Positions 25,534-34,808 of a stretch of 64,000 nucleotides of DNA are shown here, one piece after another. The notes under the pieces were generated by a model, which was not told the DNA's origin, did no database searches, and was given only the letters and a program-made list of their open reading frames with translations. The stretch spans positions 4,340,001 through 4,404,000 of the forward strand of contig NZ_CP109427.1 in NCBI RefSeq assembly GCF_036250695.1. Direction: 5' to 3'. The position numbers were made by a program, and so were the translations under genes. This DNA is from Streptomyces sp. NBC_01497. GTDB taxonomy: Bacteria; Actinomycetota; Actinomycetes; Streptomycetales; Streptomycetaceae. The first letter of the stretch is position 1. Every line of letters starts with the position of its first letter.

Positions 25534-26622
25534 TCACGGGTGGCGGGCGCCCGCCATATCCGGGTCCCGGCGCGGCTCGTCGTCGATGGGCGGGGCGGCG
25601 GGGGCCGGGGCGGGCCCGCATTCGGCGCAGCGGCCGGGCCCGGGAGCGCGGAAGGCACGGTCGCAGACATCGCAGGTCTGGAAGGGGTGCGGCGCCGGGG
25701 CGGCCGGGGCGGCCGGGGCGCGGAAGGGCGGCGGGGGCGGCAACTGGTGGATGAGGCGGTGGGCCAGTAGCGCGGCCGGGTGGCGCGGGCCCCCGGGTGG
25801 CAGGTCGGCGCTCAGGGCGAGGGACACGGCGAGCGGGCTCACCTCGCGCTCCAGCCAGGCGGCCACGCCGGGGGCCAGGTGGTCCGTCTCGATGGTGGAC
25901 AGGAGCAGACGGGGGTCGCGAACCCGCAGGTCGGCGAGGAGATCGGTGGCTCTGCGCAGCAGGGCCTGGGCGGGGAACGCGGGTGCCGGTACGGCGGGCA
26001 GGGAGCGTTTCGTGCGCTGGACGGGTGACGCGGCACCTCGGGTCACCGTGACGTCGGGCGCGGGTTCGGTGGGGGCCTCCGGGCGCTGAGCGCGGTCCGG
26101 CAATGTGGCGCCGTGTCCGGCCGCCGCCGGTCTGTTCCGGAGGACCGCCGGTCTGTTCCGGAGGACCGCCGGTCTGCTCCGGGACACCGTCGGGCGGTTC
26201 CTGGAGGACGCCGTCGGCTGGTTGCAGGACACCGTACGGGTGACGATCCGGCCCGCCGGGGTGCGTTCGCGTCTGCGGTGCAGGTAGCCGTGGGTCTCCA
26301 GTTCGCGCAGCGCGGCAGCGATCCGGGCCGAGCCCTCGGGGAAGCGGTGCACGAGGGTCTTGATGTCCACCCGGGCGCCCGCCGGCAGCGACTGGATGTG
26401 CACGCCGAGGCCGATGGCGAGCAGCGACAGCTCGTGGTGCTGGGCGAGGTGGTTGCCGATGACCGTGAAGCGGTCGGTGTGGCGGCTGTTGTCGTGCACG
26501 ACGCCGGACGGATGGCCGGCGGCGGACCGAACGTGAGGGCGCGGATTCGCCCGCACGGGGGGTTCGTTGCCGGTAACGACTGACTGGGCGTGCGCGGGCA
26601 GGCTAGGGTTTTGGGTATCCAT
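25534..26622 (-). CDS. Winged-helix DNA-binding protein with zinc-knuckle-like C-terminus
   Basis: A 362-residue member of a streptomycete family usually annotated only as helix-turn-helix protein. Residues 50-110 form a winged helix (IGNHLAQHHELSLLAIGLGV, then RVDIKTLVHRFPEGSARIAAALRELETHGYL, quoted in part). An Arg/Pro-rich linker follows, with a seven-residue repeat RNRPAVL in tandem. A second helical domain (LLRRATDLLADLRVRDPRLLLS, then APGVAAWLERE) covers about 210-290. The C-terminus has CDVCDRAFRAPGPGRCAEC, a CxxC...CxxC treble-clef-like zinc site. Such proteins resemble replication or conjugation regulators of mobile elements, but no partner gene is nearby. The target DNA is unknown. 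Confidence 0.7.
   Translation of the reverse strand: MDTQNPSLPAHAQSVVTGNEPPVRANPRPHVRSAAGHPSGVVHDNSRHTDRFTVIGNHLAQHHELSLLAIGLGVHIQSLPAGARVDIKTLVHRFPEGSARIAAALRELETHGYLHRRRERTPAGRIVTRTVSCNQPTASSRNRPTVSRSRPAVLRNRPAVLRNRPAAAGHGATLPDRAQRPEAPTEPAPDVTVTRGAASPVQRTKRSLPAVPAPAFPAQALLRRATDLLADLRVRDPRLLLSTIETDHLAPGVAAWLEREVSPLAVSLALSADLPPGGPRHPAALLAHRLIHQLPPPPPFRAPAAPAAPAPHPFQTCDVCDRAFRAPGPGRCAECGPAPAPAAPPIDDEPRRDPDMAGARHP
26127..26189. repeat. 3 x 21-bp in-frame repeat
   Basis: Copies at 26127, 26148 and 26169 of CCGGTCTGTTCCGGAGGACCG (two exact, the third changed) lie inside the winged-helix gene. They encode the seven-residue repeat in its linker. As 21 is a multiple of three, copy-number change would lengthen or shorten the linker without a frameshift. 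Confidence 0.85.
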
Positions 26623-27014
26623 CGGGAAGGTCTGCTTCCTCGGTGGTCAGGCCCTCGATCGGGATCGTTAGTCCCGGCCGGGGGCCGACGTATGTCTGGG
26701 GTGGTTTTGCTGTGTCGCGCTGGTTTTGCTGTGTGTCGCGCTGAGCGTAAGTCAGCCGGGGGTCCGAAAAGCCAGCTGAGTCCGTGATGTTCACCCGCCC
26801 GAGTGAGCCGGCTCGGAGGGCAGTTCGACGGGCCCTGGTGGGGCTTGGTGAGGTTCTTTCCCTCTCCTGTTCCTTTGGGGGAAGGCGCCCGTGGCACCGG
26901 AACGCACGGGTCAGGAACGCACGAACCCGGAACGCAGGAAACCGGGTTCCGGTCGGTTGGCGCATGGTGGCCCGGTCGGCGGACAGCCCCGGCGCGGGCC
27001 GGGCCGGGGGAGCG
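26623..27014. other. Intergenic with 20-bp direct repeat, no gene seen
   Basis: This is the upstream region of the leftward winged-helix gene. It includes two near-identical copies of TGGTTTTGCTGTG(TG)TCGCGC at 26702-26720 and 26721-26741, a T-rich motif that stands out against the background. Around 26885-26960 there are three GGAACGCA units and an interrupted inverted repeat AACCCGG...CCGGGTT. The direct repeat could be a binding site for the winged-helix protein. Confidence 0.5.
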
Positions 27015-27680
27015 TCAGGGACGTCCCGGCTTGTGTGCGAGAAGGGTCGCGACGGTCCTCACGGCTCCGTCGGCGGGCTCCTGCACCAGCCGTGCGGTGA
27101 CGACGAGCCCCGCGCGGCCGAGCAGTTCGGCCAGCCGGTCCGGTGGCAGCACGTAGGACGCGTAGGTCACGGGAAGGCCGCCGTACGCCTGTGCGGGGCG
27201 CAGCCGCAGCTCCTCACCGGCCGCCACATGGCCCGCCACCACCACCGTGCCGCCCGGCGCCAGCGCCCGGTGGAACTCGCCGAACACGACGGGCAGCAGG
27301 GCCGGGGGTGTGTGGTGGACGCTGTAGTGGGCGAGGATGCCGCCGAGTGCGTCATCGGCGAGGGGCAGCGCGGTCATCGACCCGACGGCGAAACCCAGGC
27401 CGGGGTGGGTCCGGCGGGCCAGGCCGATCATCTCGGGTGACAGGTCGACGCCGAACGCGTCCACCCCCAGTCCCGCCAGGTGCGCCGTCACCGGTCCGGG
27501 ACCGCAGCCCAGGTCACCGACCGCCCCGAGCCCTGCCGTGCGTACCGTCTCCGCGAAGGCGGCGAGCATCGCCCGTGACAGCGGGTCGAGTTGCCCCGGA
27601 CGCCTGACCTGTTCGAGGTAGGCGCCGGCCACCGTGTCGTAGGACTCCCGGACCGCCCGGAGGTAGGAGAGATCAGTCAC
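27015..27680 (-). CDS. Class I SAM-dependent methyltransferase
   Basis: A 221-residue methyltransferase of the Methyltransf_11/25 type. It opens with SYDTVAGAYLEQV, typical of small-molecule methyltransferases. Motif I is VGDLGCGPGPVTAHLAGLG, motif II ends in FGVDLSPEMI, and motif III/IV covers GSMTALPLADDALGGILAHYSVHH. The LAPGGTVVVAGHV strand follows. The substrate is unknown. The GTG start lies in the short gap before the TDT carrier gene, which reads in the same direction upstream; 45 bases separate them, so they may share a transcript. Confidence 0.87.
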   Translation of the reverse strand: MTDLSYLRAVRESYDTVAGAYLEQVRRPGQLDPLSRAMLAAFAETVRTAGLGAVGDLGCGPGPVTAHLAGLGVDAFGVDLSPEMIGLARRTHPGLGFAVGSMTALPLADDALGGILAHYSVHHTPPALLPVVFGEFHRALAPGGTVVVAGHVAAGEELRLRPAQAYGGLPVTYASYVLPPDRLAELLGRAGLVVTARLVQEPADGAVRTVATLLAHKPGRP

Positions 27681-27725
27681 CGGGCGACCCTAGGGGATCG
27701 TCGACCTGCCTTGCACCGAGTGGAG

Positions 27726-28913
27726 TCACTGCCCCCCGGCCGGTCCCCTCACCTGCCCCGCCGCGTGCCGCAGCGAACGGTAGGCGACCACGGCCCACGC
27801 CAGGACGAGCAGGATGTAGAGCGCGACGGCGGGCCAGATGAACAACTCCGAGCCGGTGCGCGCGGCGAGGGCGCTGGTGCCGGTGACGCCGGCGCCGAGG
27901 GGGAAGATGAACGACCACCAGGTGGGTGCGAAGGGCAGCCCCGCCCGCAACGCCCGTACGGTCAGAGTGGCGGCCAGCGTCAGCCACAGCATGGCGAAAC
28001 CCCACAGGGCGACCCCGCCGAGGAGCGCGAGGGCCTCCGCGCCCTGCGCGTACAGCGCGGGCAGCGCGCTCGGCGCCACGGTGGCCAGAGCGCCGAGGGC
28101 CGTCACCGCCTGGCCGAGTGCCCCCAGACCGATCCACACCGTGGGCACCAGGGCACCCGTGGGCGCGGGGTGGTGCACCAGGCGGCTGTAGATCATGGCG
28201 AGCACCAGCAGGACCGCCACCAGGCCGAGCCCGAACAGCGCGTAGCAGCCCAGCAGCAGGGCCTCGCGCGGCTGGCCGGCCGACGCGTGCGGGATGAGCA
28301 GCGCGCCCGTCGCGGCCGAGACCAGGGGCGGCACCACCGGCATGAGCCAGCCGCCGAACGCCGCGTCCGGCTCGAAGCGGTGCCGGCTGACCATCAGGTA
28401 CGGCACCGTGCACACGGCGACGAGACCGAGCGCCGTGCCGATCGACCACAGCACCCAGTCCACGTCCAGGGCCGCCTGCGCGCCGATCACCCGATGGCCC
28501 AGCAGCAGCGTCCCGGCCCCGACCGTCATCAGCGCCATGGGTGGCGCGCCGAGGAACTGGGACTGCACCGGGTGGGCGGCGTGCAGTCCGAGCCCCCGCT
28601 GCCGGAGGTAGCCGACGGCCAGGACGACGAGCAGCAGCGCGGCCCCCGCCCAGACCACCGTGGCGGCGTCCTGGAGCCCCGGGAAGGTGCGCGGCAGGGT
28701 GACCGCCGCGTCGGCGACGATGCCCGTGCCCATGACGGCCGCGAACCAGCTGGGGCCGAGCAGGGCACGCCCCGCCCCGTTCGCCGGGGGACGGGCCGGG
28801 GCCGGGGGCCTTGGATCCGCGTCGTCCGTGAGCGGGACGGAGGCGGCACTGCTGGGGTGGGGTGTCACGGCGTGGAAGGCTTTCTTCTGAGGTCGCGGGA
28901 TCACCGTGGTCAC
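27726..28913 (-). CDS. TDT/SLAC1-family (TehA-like) membrane transporter
   Basis: A ten-helix channel-like carrier of 395 residues in the tellurite-resistance/dicarboxylate transporter family. The family opening GPSWFAAVMGTGIVADAAVT begins at about residue 52, after a 50-residue Pro/Asp-rich cytoplasmic leader. Later helices include FEPDAAFGGWLMPVVPPLVSA and PTWWSFIFPLGAGVTGTSAL (the conserved WWxxxFP element), which identify the family well. Members export or conduct anions such as malate, sulfite or nitrate. The substrate is undefined here. The GTG start lacks a strong ribosome site. Confidence 0.85.
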   Translation of the reverse strand: MTTVIPRPQKKAFHAVTPHPSSAASVPLTDDADPRPPAPARPPANGAGRALLGPSWFAAVMGTGIVADAAVTLPRTFPGLQDAATVVWAGAALLLVVLAVGYLRQRGLGLHAAHPVQSQFLGAPPMALMTVGAGTLLLGHRVIGAQAALDVDWVLWSIGTALGLVAVCTVPYLMVSRHRFEPDAAFGGWLMPVVPPLVSAATGALLIPHASAGQPREALLLGCYALFGLGLVAVLLVLAMIYSRLVHHPAPTGALVPTVWIGLGALGQAVTALGALATVAPSALPALYAQGAEALALLGGVALWGFAMLWLTLAATLTVRALRAGLPFAPTWWSFIFPLGAGVTGTSALAARTGSELFIWPAVALYILLVLAWAVVAYRSLRHAAGQVRGPAGGQ

Positions 28914-29054
28914 CGGCCCACCGGGGAGCCCGGGCCGAACGGATCACGCCGTCGGCCGAGTCCTTCGGCCCGCCGGCCCTATGACGCTAGGTCGGGAGCC
29001 CGCCCCGGCGGCATAGGGCGATGCGCCAGGACGCCCTCACATCAGGACATGGGA

Positions 29055-29100
29055 AGGGCCCCCGCCCCGGCCACCGTGAGGTGACCGGGCCGGGGGCCCT
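29055..29100. terminator. Large hairpin terminator after the amidase gene
   Basis: Outer arms AGGGCCCCCG and CGGGGGCCCT enclose a second pairing segment (CCGG/TCACC), giving a long stem about 90 bases downstream of the leftward amidase stop codon. Confidence 0.75.
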
Positions 29101-29186
29101 GCCGTGGTGACCCGGTGCCCCTGTCGGGATCCGGTGTCGTCCGGTGCGTCTGTGCGACGGGGGCGCGTGGCGTCCCCGCGGGATGG

Positions 29187-32000
29187 TCAGGGCAGCAGGT
29201 TGTAGGTGCCCCAGCCGGTGCCGATCTCGGTGCGCTTGGCGAACGGTGCCGAGGCCTTGCCGGTGCCCTTGTAGAACCACAGCGTGCCCGACGTGTCCCG
29301 GGCGATCAGGTCGCCGATCCCGTCGCGGTTGAGGTCGCTCGGGCCGGCGAGGGCGTTGAAGATCCCCCAGCCGGTGCCGATCTCCGTGCGCTTGGCGAAC
29401 GGCGCGGCGGCGTTGCCGGTGCCCTGGTACAGCCACAGCACGCCCGAGGTGTCGCGGGCGACGAGGTCGGCCTTGCCGTCGCCGGTCAGGTCGCCGGTGG
29501 AGGTCATCGTGTTGAAGATCCCCCAGCCGGGCCCGACCTTCTGCCGCGCCAGGAAGGGCTTCGCCGGCGTGCCGGTGCCCTGGTAGAGCCACAGCGCGCC
29601 CGCGCTGTCCCGGGCCAGCAGGTCGGGCTTTCCGTCACCCGTCAGGTCACGGGCGCCCCAGAGCCCGTTGAAGATGTTCCAGCCCGTACCCACCTTGAGC
29701 TTGGCCTGGAACGGCTTGCTGGGGTTCCCGCTGCCCTGGTAGTACCAGAGCGTGCCGGTCGTGTCGCGGGCCACCATGTCGCCCGTACCGTCGGCCCGCA
29801 GCGCGGTCATCGGGGTGATCGCGCTGAACTGCTGCCAGCCCGAGCCGATGCGGAACTTCGTGTAGAACGGCGCGGTGGCGCTGCCGGTCCCCTGGTACTG
29901 CCACAGCATGCCGGAGGTGTCGCGCGCGACGATGCCGTAGCGGTCGGTGCCCGTGTCCGGCGCGGTGCTCGTGCCCACCTGCACGTCGCTCGACTTCACC
30001 CACGCGATGCGGTGGTTGTAGCGGATCGGGTAGAAGGTGGTCGTTCCCGTGACGAGGGTCCTGTCGTGGGCCGCGGTGCCCGCGAACGTACCGGCGTACC
30101 AGTAGTCGCCGACCTGCGCGGGACCCGCCTCCACGTACGCCTGCCCCGACGGAATGCTGTACTTCGTCAACGAGGCGCTGTTCGAGTCCTGTACGGGCAC
30201 CCCGGTGCCCGCGTACGCCGCGTCCTCCGGATAGGCCCGCCCGTACACCGGGATGGACGTCGCACCGGCCTTGGCCTTGAGCACCGGCTTGCCGGTCTTG
30301 GCGACCTGCGCGGTGAACTGGCCGCCCGGGTTGGAGAACCAGGCCTTCTTGCCGCCGTACCAGATGGCGGTCCAGTTGGTCTGGGCCTCGGCGACGACGT
30401 ACTCGCCACCTGCCACGACCTTGTTGCCCCAGTTCGGGCCGTCCGTGGACTTCACCGTGGGCATGTACGGATCGGTGATCATGGCCGACGTCGTCGAGGG
30501 CGACGTGTAGAGGTAGCCGAAGTTGGCCGGCTGCTTCGCGACGGTGCTGCCGCCGTAGGTGAGCGTCGGCTGGTTGGCCGTCGTGAACGGCGGTACGACC
30601 CGCACCACCTGACCCGCCTTCAGCGGCCCGCCCGCGCCCTGGTCGCCGGTGGGGGCGCCCAGGAGGGACATGTAGTGGTTCCAGTCCCAGAAGGGGCCCG
30701 GGTCCCAGTGCTGCGACGCCACGTTCGCGTCCAGGACGCCCGGCACCTCGTCGTGGCCGATGATGTGCTCACGGTCCAGCGGGATGTTGAAGCGCGCGGC
30801 CAGGTACTTCACCAGGGTCGCGGACGACTCGTACTCCGACGGGGTGTACCAGCTGCCCGCCTTGATGGCGTAGCCCTCGTGCTCGATCCCGATCGAGTGC
30901 ATGTTGATCGTCTTGTTGGCCGCGTGCCAGGCCTCGTCCTTGGTCGGCACCATCTGCGTGACCAGGCCGTCGGACGCCCGGATCAGGTAGTGGGTGCTCG
31001 CGTACGCGGCCGGGTCCTGGAACTCGCTCACCGAGGACGCGTAACTGCCCTCGGTGTCGTGGATGACGATGTAGCGGATGTCCTCGCTGCCGGACGGGCG
31101 GTTGGCGACGTTGTAGTTGCCGAAGTCGTCCGGGGTGCTGCTGTCCTGCTTGAACGCGGCAGGCTTGAAGTCGCAGTTGAGGCCCGAGGGGCACTCCGGC
31201 GCCTGGGTCGCCGTGAAGCTCGCGGGCGTCGCCAGCGGCACGTTCGTCGTGGGCGCCGGTGTCACCGAGGGGTCGGCGGGCAGTGTGACCTGCTGGCCGT
31301 CCGTGGTGAGCGCGCTCTGCCCGTCCTTGACCGTGTCGAAGACGCGCTTCGCGAACAGCGCGGCACCGCCCGAGTCCGGCGACTGGCTGTAGCGCGCGAC
31401 GGCCGCGTACCACTGGCCCGGGTCCTTCGACAGTGAACCCTTCGCGTCCTTCTGGTACTTCGCCAGCAGCGCCGCACCCGCGCGGATGCTCTGCTGCGTG
31501 TCGTCCTGCACGGCGCCGACCGGCTTGTCGATGAGCTTGGCGGCGGCGTCCAGCGTGTGCAGGCGCGGGTCGCTCGTGTTGACCGTGGGAGCCGCGGACT
31601 GCAGGGCGCGCTTCGCGTTGAAGTGCTTGGTGACCGCGGGGTCGCCGCTCATGTTGAGGTGCGAAAGCCGTTCCTGGTCACTGGGCTTGTCCACATCGCC
31701 CGCCGTCACCCGGGTCAGCCCCATGACGTTGTAGGAGCCCGTGGTGCTGGGCTGCCCGTCGTGGGACTGCCAGAGCGACGACTGGTAGGAGACGGCCATC
31801 AGGACGCTCTTCGGCACGTCGAACTCGGCGGCAGCGCGGTCGAACTGCGTCTGCAGGCCCGCGTTGACGGCGGCCGGCTGCGCGGCCCCAGAATTCTGCG
31901 CGGCGAGAGCGACCGTGCCGATCACGGCCGAGGCGAGAACGCCCGACGTCACGCCGTAGATCAGGACCCGTCTCTTCCGGTCCCTGCGGTGCTGCTTCAA
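29187..32000 (-). CDS. Exported N-acetylmuramoyl-L-alanine amidase with FG-GAP-like repeats
   Basis: A large (937-residue) secreted peptidoglycan hydrolase. A basic N-terminus and one hydrophobic stretch (12-34) form the signal peptide. Residues 48-225 are a helical domain of unknown role with WYAAVARYSQSPDSGG. The Amidase_2 domain (about 308-445) has zinc ligands His314 (YIVIHDTEGS), His416 (IIGHDEVPG) and Asp433 (HWDPGPFWDW), so it should cleave the amide between MurNAc and L-Ala. Then come about 200 residues of SH3-like strands. Five FG-GAP/VCBS-type repeats (DLTGDGKPDLLARDSAGALW, quoted in part) from about 690 to the end would form a propeller-like binding unit. The TTG start follows GGGGTGGGGA, giving an MKQHRRDRKRR leader. 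Confidence 0.9.
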   Translation of the reverse strand: MKQHRRDRKRRVLIYGVTSGVLASAVIGTVALAAQNSGAAQPAAVNAGLQTQFDRAAAEFDVPKSVLMAVSYQSSLWQSHDGQPSTTGSYNVMGLTRVTAGDVDKPSDQERLSHLNMSGDPAVTKHFNAKRALQSAAPTVNTSDPRLHTLDAAAKLIDKPVGAVQDDTQQSIRAGAALLAKYQKDAKGSLSKDPGQWYAAVARYSQSPDSGGAALFAKRVFDTVKDGQSALTTDGQQVTLPADPSVTPAPTTNVPLATPASFTATQAPECPSGLNCDFKPAAFKQDSSTPDDFGNYNVANRPSGSEDIRYIVIHDTEGSYASSVSEFQDPAAYASTHYLIRASDGLVTQMVPTKDEAWHAANKTINMHSIGIEHEGYAIKAGSWYTPSEYESSATLVKYLAARFNIPLDREHIIGHDEVPGVLDANVASQHWDPGPFWDWNHYMSLLGAPTGDQGAGGPLKAGQVVRVVPPFTTANQPTLTYGGSTVAKQPANFGYLYTSPSTTSAMITDPYMPTVKSTDGPNWGNKVVAGGEYVVAEAQTNWTAIWYGGKKAWFSNPGGQFTAQVAKTGKPVLKAKAGATSIPVYGRAYPEDAAYAGTGVPVQDSNSASLTKYSIPSGQAYVEAGPAQVGDYWYAGTFAGTAAHDRTLVTGTTTFYPIRYNHRIAWVKSSDVQVGTSTAPDTGTDRYGIVARDTSGMLWQYQGTGSATAPFYTKFRIGSGWQQFSAITPMTALRADGTGDMVARDTTGTLWYYQGSGNPSKPFQAKLKVGTGWNIFNGLWGARDLTGDGKPDLLARDSAGALWLYQGTGTPAKPFLARQKVGPGWGIFNTMTSTGDLTGDGKADLVARDTSGVLWLYQGTGNAAAPFAKRTEIGTGWGIFNALAGPSDLNRDGIGDLIARDTSGTLWFYKGTGKASAPFAKRTEIGTGWGTYNLLP

Positions 32001-32445
32001 TCCCCACCCCTGAGTGTTGTCACCGATCGCAGAGCGCCGTCGGTGTACGTGTTCCGGAACACCTCTCGCTGAGCGGTATCGGTGCCCGGGTACCGGAACG
32101 GTAGCGGACGGCGGGGGCGGGGCAAGCGCCGGAGCGGAAGTGTGACGCACCTGGTGCCTGTCTCGCGGCTGTGCCCGGCCCGTCCGCCGGCTGTTCCGGG
32201 GCACCTCCCTGCTGTCCCGGCGCCGTGCGCCCCTGTTCCGGGCCGTCCGCCGGGTGCCCCTGGGGTGTCCAGCGGACCCACTCTCCCCACGCGCGGGCTG
32301 TCCACTCGGCCCGGTGCCCCCTGATCCCGGGCCGTCTTCCGGCTGTGCGGGCCCCTCCTCGCGCGCGTCCCGGCCCCCGCGTGCGCGGAGACCGTCAGGG
32401 GGCCGCCGCGCACCCGGGACCTGCCCCGTCCTGGACAATGGACGG
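32001..32445. other. Divergent promoter region, no gene seen
   Basis: It holds a perfect 14-bp palindrome 50 bases before the amidase start. From 32165 on there is a GC-rich stretch with scattered direct repeats of GGGCCGTCCGCCGG(C/G)TG and CTGTTCCGGG. Nothing there has coding character. Confidence 0.5.
32049..32062. promoter_or_regulatory. 14-bp palindrome upstream of amidase gene
   Basis: GTGTTCC followed by GGAACAC, fully symmetric and without a spacer, about 50 bases upstream of the amidase TTG start. It is a plausible operator; no regulator gene is adjacent. Confidence 0.45.
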
Positions 32446-33465
32446 GTGGACGAGTTCGAGCAGGCGTACCGCAGGACCCTCGGCGCGGACGCCGGCGAAA
32501 CCGAGACGGACACGGCTGCCTCGGTGCTGGCCGCGCTCGGCGAGCAGTGGGACGCCGCAGCCGTCGCCACCGCGGCCCGGGTCCTCGGGGAGTGCGAGCG
32601 CCGGGGCTGGGCCCCCGTCGATCTCGTCCGGATGGCGGGCCGGGAGCTCACCGCCCGCCACCAGCGTCTCGCTGCCGCGCTCGCCGACGGTGGCGGTGTC
32701 GCCGCCTTCGCCCGTACGGAACGGCTGGACCGGTTCACGGCGGCCACCGTCCTGGTGGAGCTGCTGAGTTCGTACGGGCGACTGCCCGCGATCCCCACCG
32801 CGATCCCGCGGGCCGCGGCGCCGGTGGGAGAGAGCGGCAAGGTGCTCGGACGCATCCGGGCGCTGCTGGCCAAGGCCGAATCCACCGGCTTTCCCGAGGA
32901 GGCGGAGGCGCTGTCGGCCAAGGCCCAGCAGCTCATGGCCCGCCACCGCGTGGACGAGACACTGCTGCGGGGGGAGGGCGCCGCCGGCGGTCCCGGTTTC
33001 CGCCGGATCGGTGTGGACCGCCCGTACGAGGGGGCCAAGGCGCTGCTGCTGGACGCGGTGGCCTCGGCGAACCGGTGTGAGGCGGTGTGGTCGTCCGATT
33101 TCGGCTTCTCCACGGTCGTCGGCCACGACAGTGATCTTGAGGCCGTCGAACTCCTCTACACCTCGCTCCTCGTCCAGGCCGACCGGGCCCTCACCGGCGG
33201 CCCGTCCCGCCGCAGGGACTACCGCGAGTCGTTCCTGATCGCCTACGCGTCCCGGATCCGGGAGCGGCTGAGCGCCGCGGCCGACGAGGAGGTGGCCGCC
33301 CGGCGCGACAGCCCAGGACTGCTGCCGGCGCTGGCCGCCCAGGACCTGGCGGTGCGCACGGCCACCCGGCGCCTGTTCCCCGCCACGACGACGTCCCGCC
33401 TCAAGGGCCGCGACGCGGAGGGCTGGCGGCGGGGCGAGTCGGCAGCGAACGACGCCCGCCTGTGA
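32446..33465 (+). CDS. DUF2786-domain protein
   Basis: A 339-residue soluble protein. A helical N-terminal region (1-125) precedes the DUF2786 motif KVLGRIRALLAKAESTGFPE, then EAEALSAKAQQLMARHRVDE near 140-180. A C-terminal alpha/beta domain with RRDYRESFLIAYASRIRERL follows. DUF2786 proteins are widespread in actinomycetes and in some phages, often with a DUF7168 C-terminus as here. Their role is not known; a nucleic-acid link has been guessed. The GTG start is inferred from frame; no strong ribosome site is visible. It converges with the FAD monooxygenase gene, with 42 bases between stops. Confidence 0.75.
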   Translation: MDEFEQAYRRTLGADAGETETDTAASVLAALGEQWDAAAVATAARVLGECERRGWAPVDLVRMAGRELTARHQRLAAALADGGGVAAFARTERLDRFTAATVLVELLSSYGRLPAIPTAIPRAAAPVGESGKVLGRIRALLAKAESTGFPEEAEALSAKAQQLMARHRVDETLLRGEGAAGGPGFRRIGVDRPYEGAKALLLDAVASANRCEAVWSSDFGFSTVVGHDSDLEAVELLYTSLLVQADRALTGGPSRRRDYRESFLIAYASRIRERLSAAADEEVAARRDSPGLLPALAAQDLAVRTATRRLFPATTTSRLKGRDAEGWRRGESAANDARL

Positions 33466-33507
33466 GCGGCCGTCCGGCGGCGCCCCCGTGTTCGCAGAGA
33501 TGAGCGA

Positions 33508-34713
33508 CTACCCCCGCGGCACCGAACCGGCCCAGATGCCGGCGTCCCACTCCAGAAGCCGGACCAGTTCGCCCTCCCCGGGCCGGGCGGGCGGCGCCCC
33601 GTTGCCGGTGTCCCGCGCCGCAGGTGCGCCCCGGCCGGGACCGGGCCGCCGGCCGCCGCCCCGGGAGATCTGCCCGCTGACCGTGATGTTGTGTTCCACG
33701 CGCGGGCGGCGGATCGCCTCGTACAGGGCCAGCGCGGTGCCGGTGTCCGGCGCGTCCCGCAGCGCCTTCGCGAGGACGACGGCGTCCTCCAGCGCCATCG
33801 AGGCGCCCTGCCCGGTCGCCGGGGAGGCCGCGTGTGCCGCGTCGCCGATGATCAGGGCGCGCCCGGTGCGCCACGGCGTACCGAGCGGCATCTCCGTCGC
33901 GTTGGTGACCATGATCCCCTCGCCGGTGGCCGCCACGATGTCCGCGGCGGGGGTGGTGTCCTCGCGCAGCAGCGGTACGAGCAGGTCACGCCACCGTGCG
34001 GACGTACCGTCCGCGATCTCGCCGGCCGGCAGTGCCTCTCCGGCGACGCGCGCGAACCAGTACGTCTCCCCGGTGGGCGACACCGTGCAGCCGAAAGCGG
34101 CCTTGCTGCCGCGCACCATGGTGATGCTCTCCGCGTCGCCGCCGCCCGGGGCCGCGTCGGTGGTGTAGCCGTAGAAGACCCGCTGTCCCGCGTGCCGGGG
34201 CCCCGCGGCGGGGGCGATGTGCCGCCTGACGGTGGAGCCCAGCCCGTCGGCGCCGACGAGCAGGTCGCCGGTCGCGGTGGTGCCGTCGGTGAAGTGCGCG
34301 GTGACGGACGCCGGGCCTTCCTCGAAGGACGCGAGCCGGGCGCCGTGGCGCACGGTGATGCCCCGGCGTACCACCTCGGCCTGCAGGGCGGCGTTGAGTT
34401 CGCCGCGCCGCAGGCACCGGTAGCGCAGGAGCGGGTCGCCGCTCTCCCCGATCGGTGTGTGCGCCAACTCGGCGCCGGAGCCGTCCAGGACCCGCATCGC
34501 GCTCAGGGGATACCCGATCGCGGTGACGGCGGCGGAGGCGTCGATCCCCGCGAGGGCGCGCATGCCGTTGCTCGCGAGGGTGAGGAACGCGCCGATGTCC
34601 TCCGCCCCGTCGGGGTACGCCTCGTACACCGTGACGTCGAAGCCGGCCTTGTGCAGGGCCAGTGCCGCCGCCGTGCCGGCGATCCCGCCCCCGATGACGA
34701 TCATTCGCCCCAC
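33508..34713 (-). CDS. FAD-dependent aromatic hydroxylase (group A, TetX/salicylate-hydroxylase-like)
   Basis: A 401-residue NAD(P)H-dependent flavoprotein monooxygenase. The Rossmann site MIVIGGGIAGTAAALALHK is at residues 4-22, an Arg-containing LRYRCLRRGELNAAL precedes the DG motif VGADGLGSTVRR, and the GD motif GDAAHAASPATGQGASMALE marks the second FAD-binding segment. These enzymes hydroxylate phenolic rings; close relatives inactivate tetracyclines or rifamycins. The GTG with GGGGGAG seven bases before it is chosen over the ATG three codons on. It follows the tetR gene by 95 bases in the same direction, and the divergent MFS exporter completes what looks like a resistance or detoxification cassette. 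The substrate is not known. Confidence 0.85.
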   Translation of the reverse strand: MGRMIVIGGGIAGTAAALALHKAGFDVTVYEAYPDGAEDIGAFLTLASNGMRALAGIDASAAVTAIGYPLSAMRVLDGSGAELAHTPIGESGDPLLRYRCLRRGELNAALQAEVVRRGITVRHGARLASFEEGPASVTAHFTDGTTATGDLLVGADGLGSTVRRHIAPAAGPRHAGQRVFYGYTTDAAPGGGDAESITMVRGSKAAFGCTVSPTGETYWFARVAGEALPAGEIADGTSARWRDLLVPLLREDTTPAADIVAATGEGIMVTNATEMPLGTPWRTGRALIIGDAAHAASPATGQGASMALEDAVVLAKALRDAPDTGTALALYEAIRRPRVEHNITVSGQISRGGGRRPGPGRGAPAARDTGNGAPPARPGEGELVRLLEWDAGIWAGSVPRG

Positions 34714-34808
34714 GTCCGTACTCCCCCGTTCGCGCGGTGCCCCGGCCGGGCTCCGTGTGTACAGATCTGAACGCCCGTGCCCCGCCCGGCGTTCCGCGGC
34801 CCGCGGGC

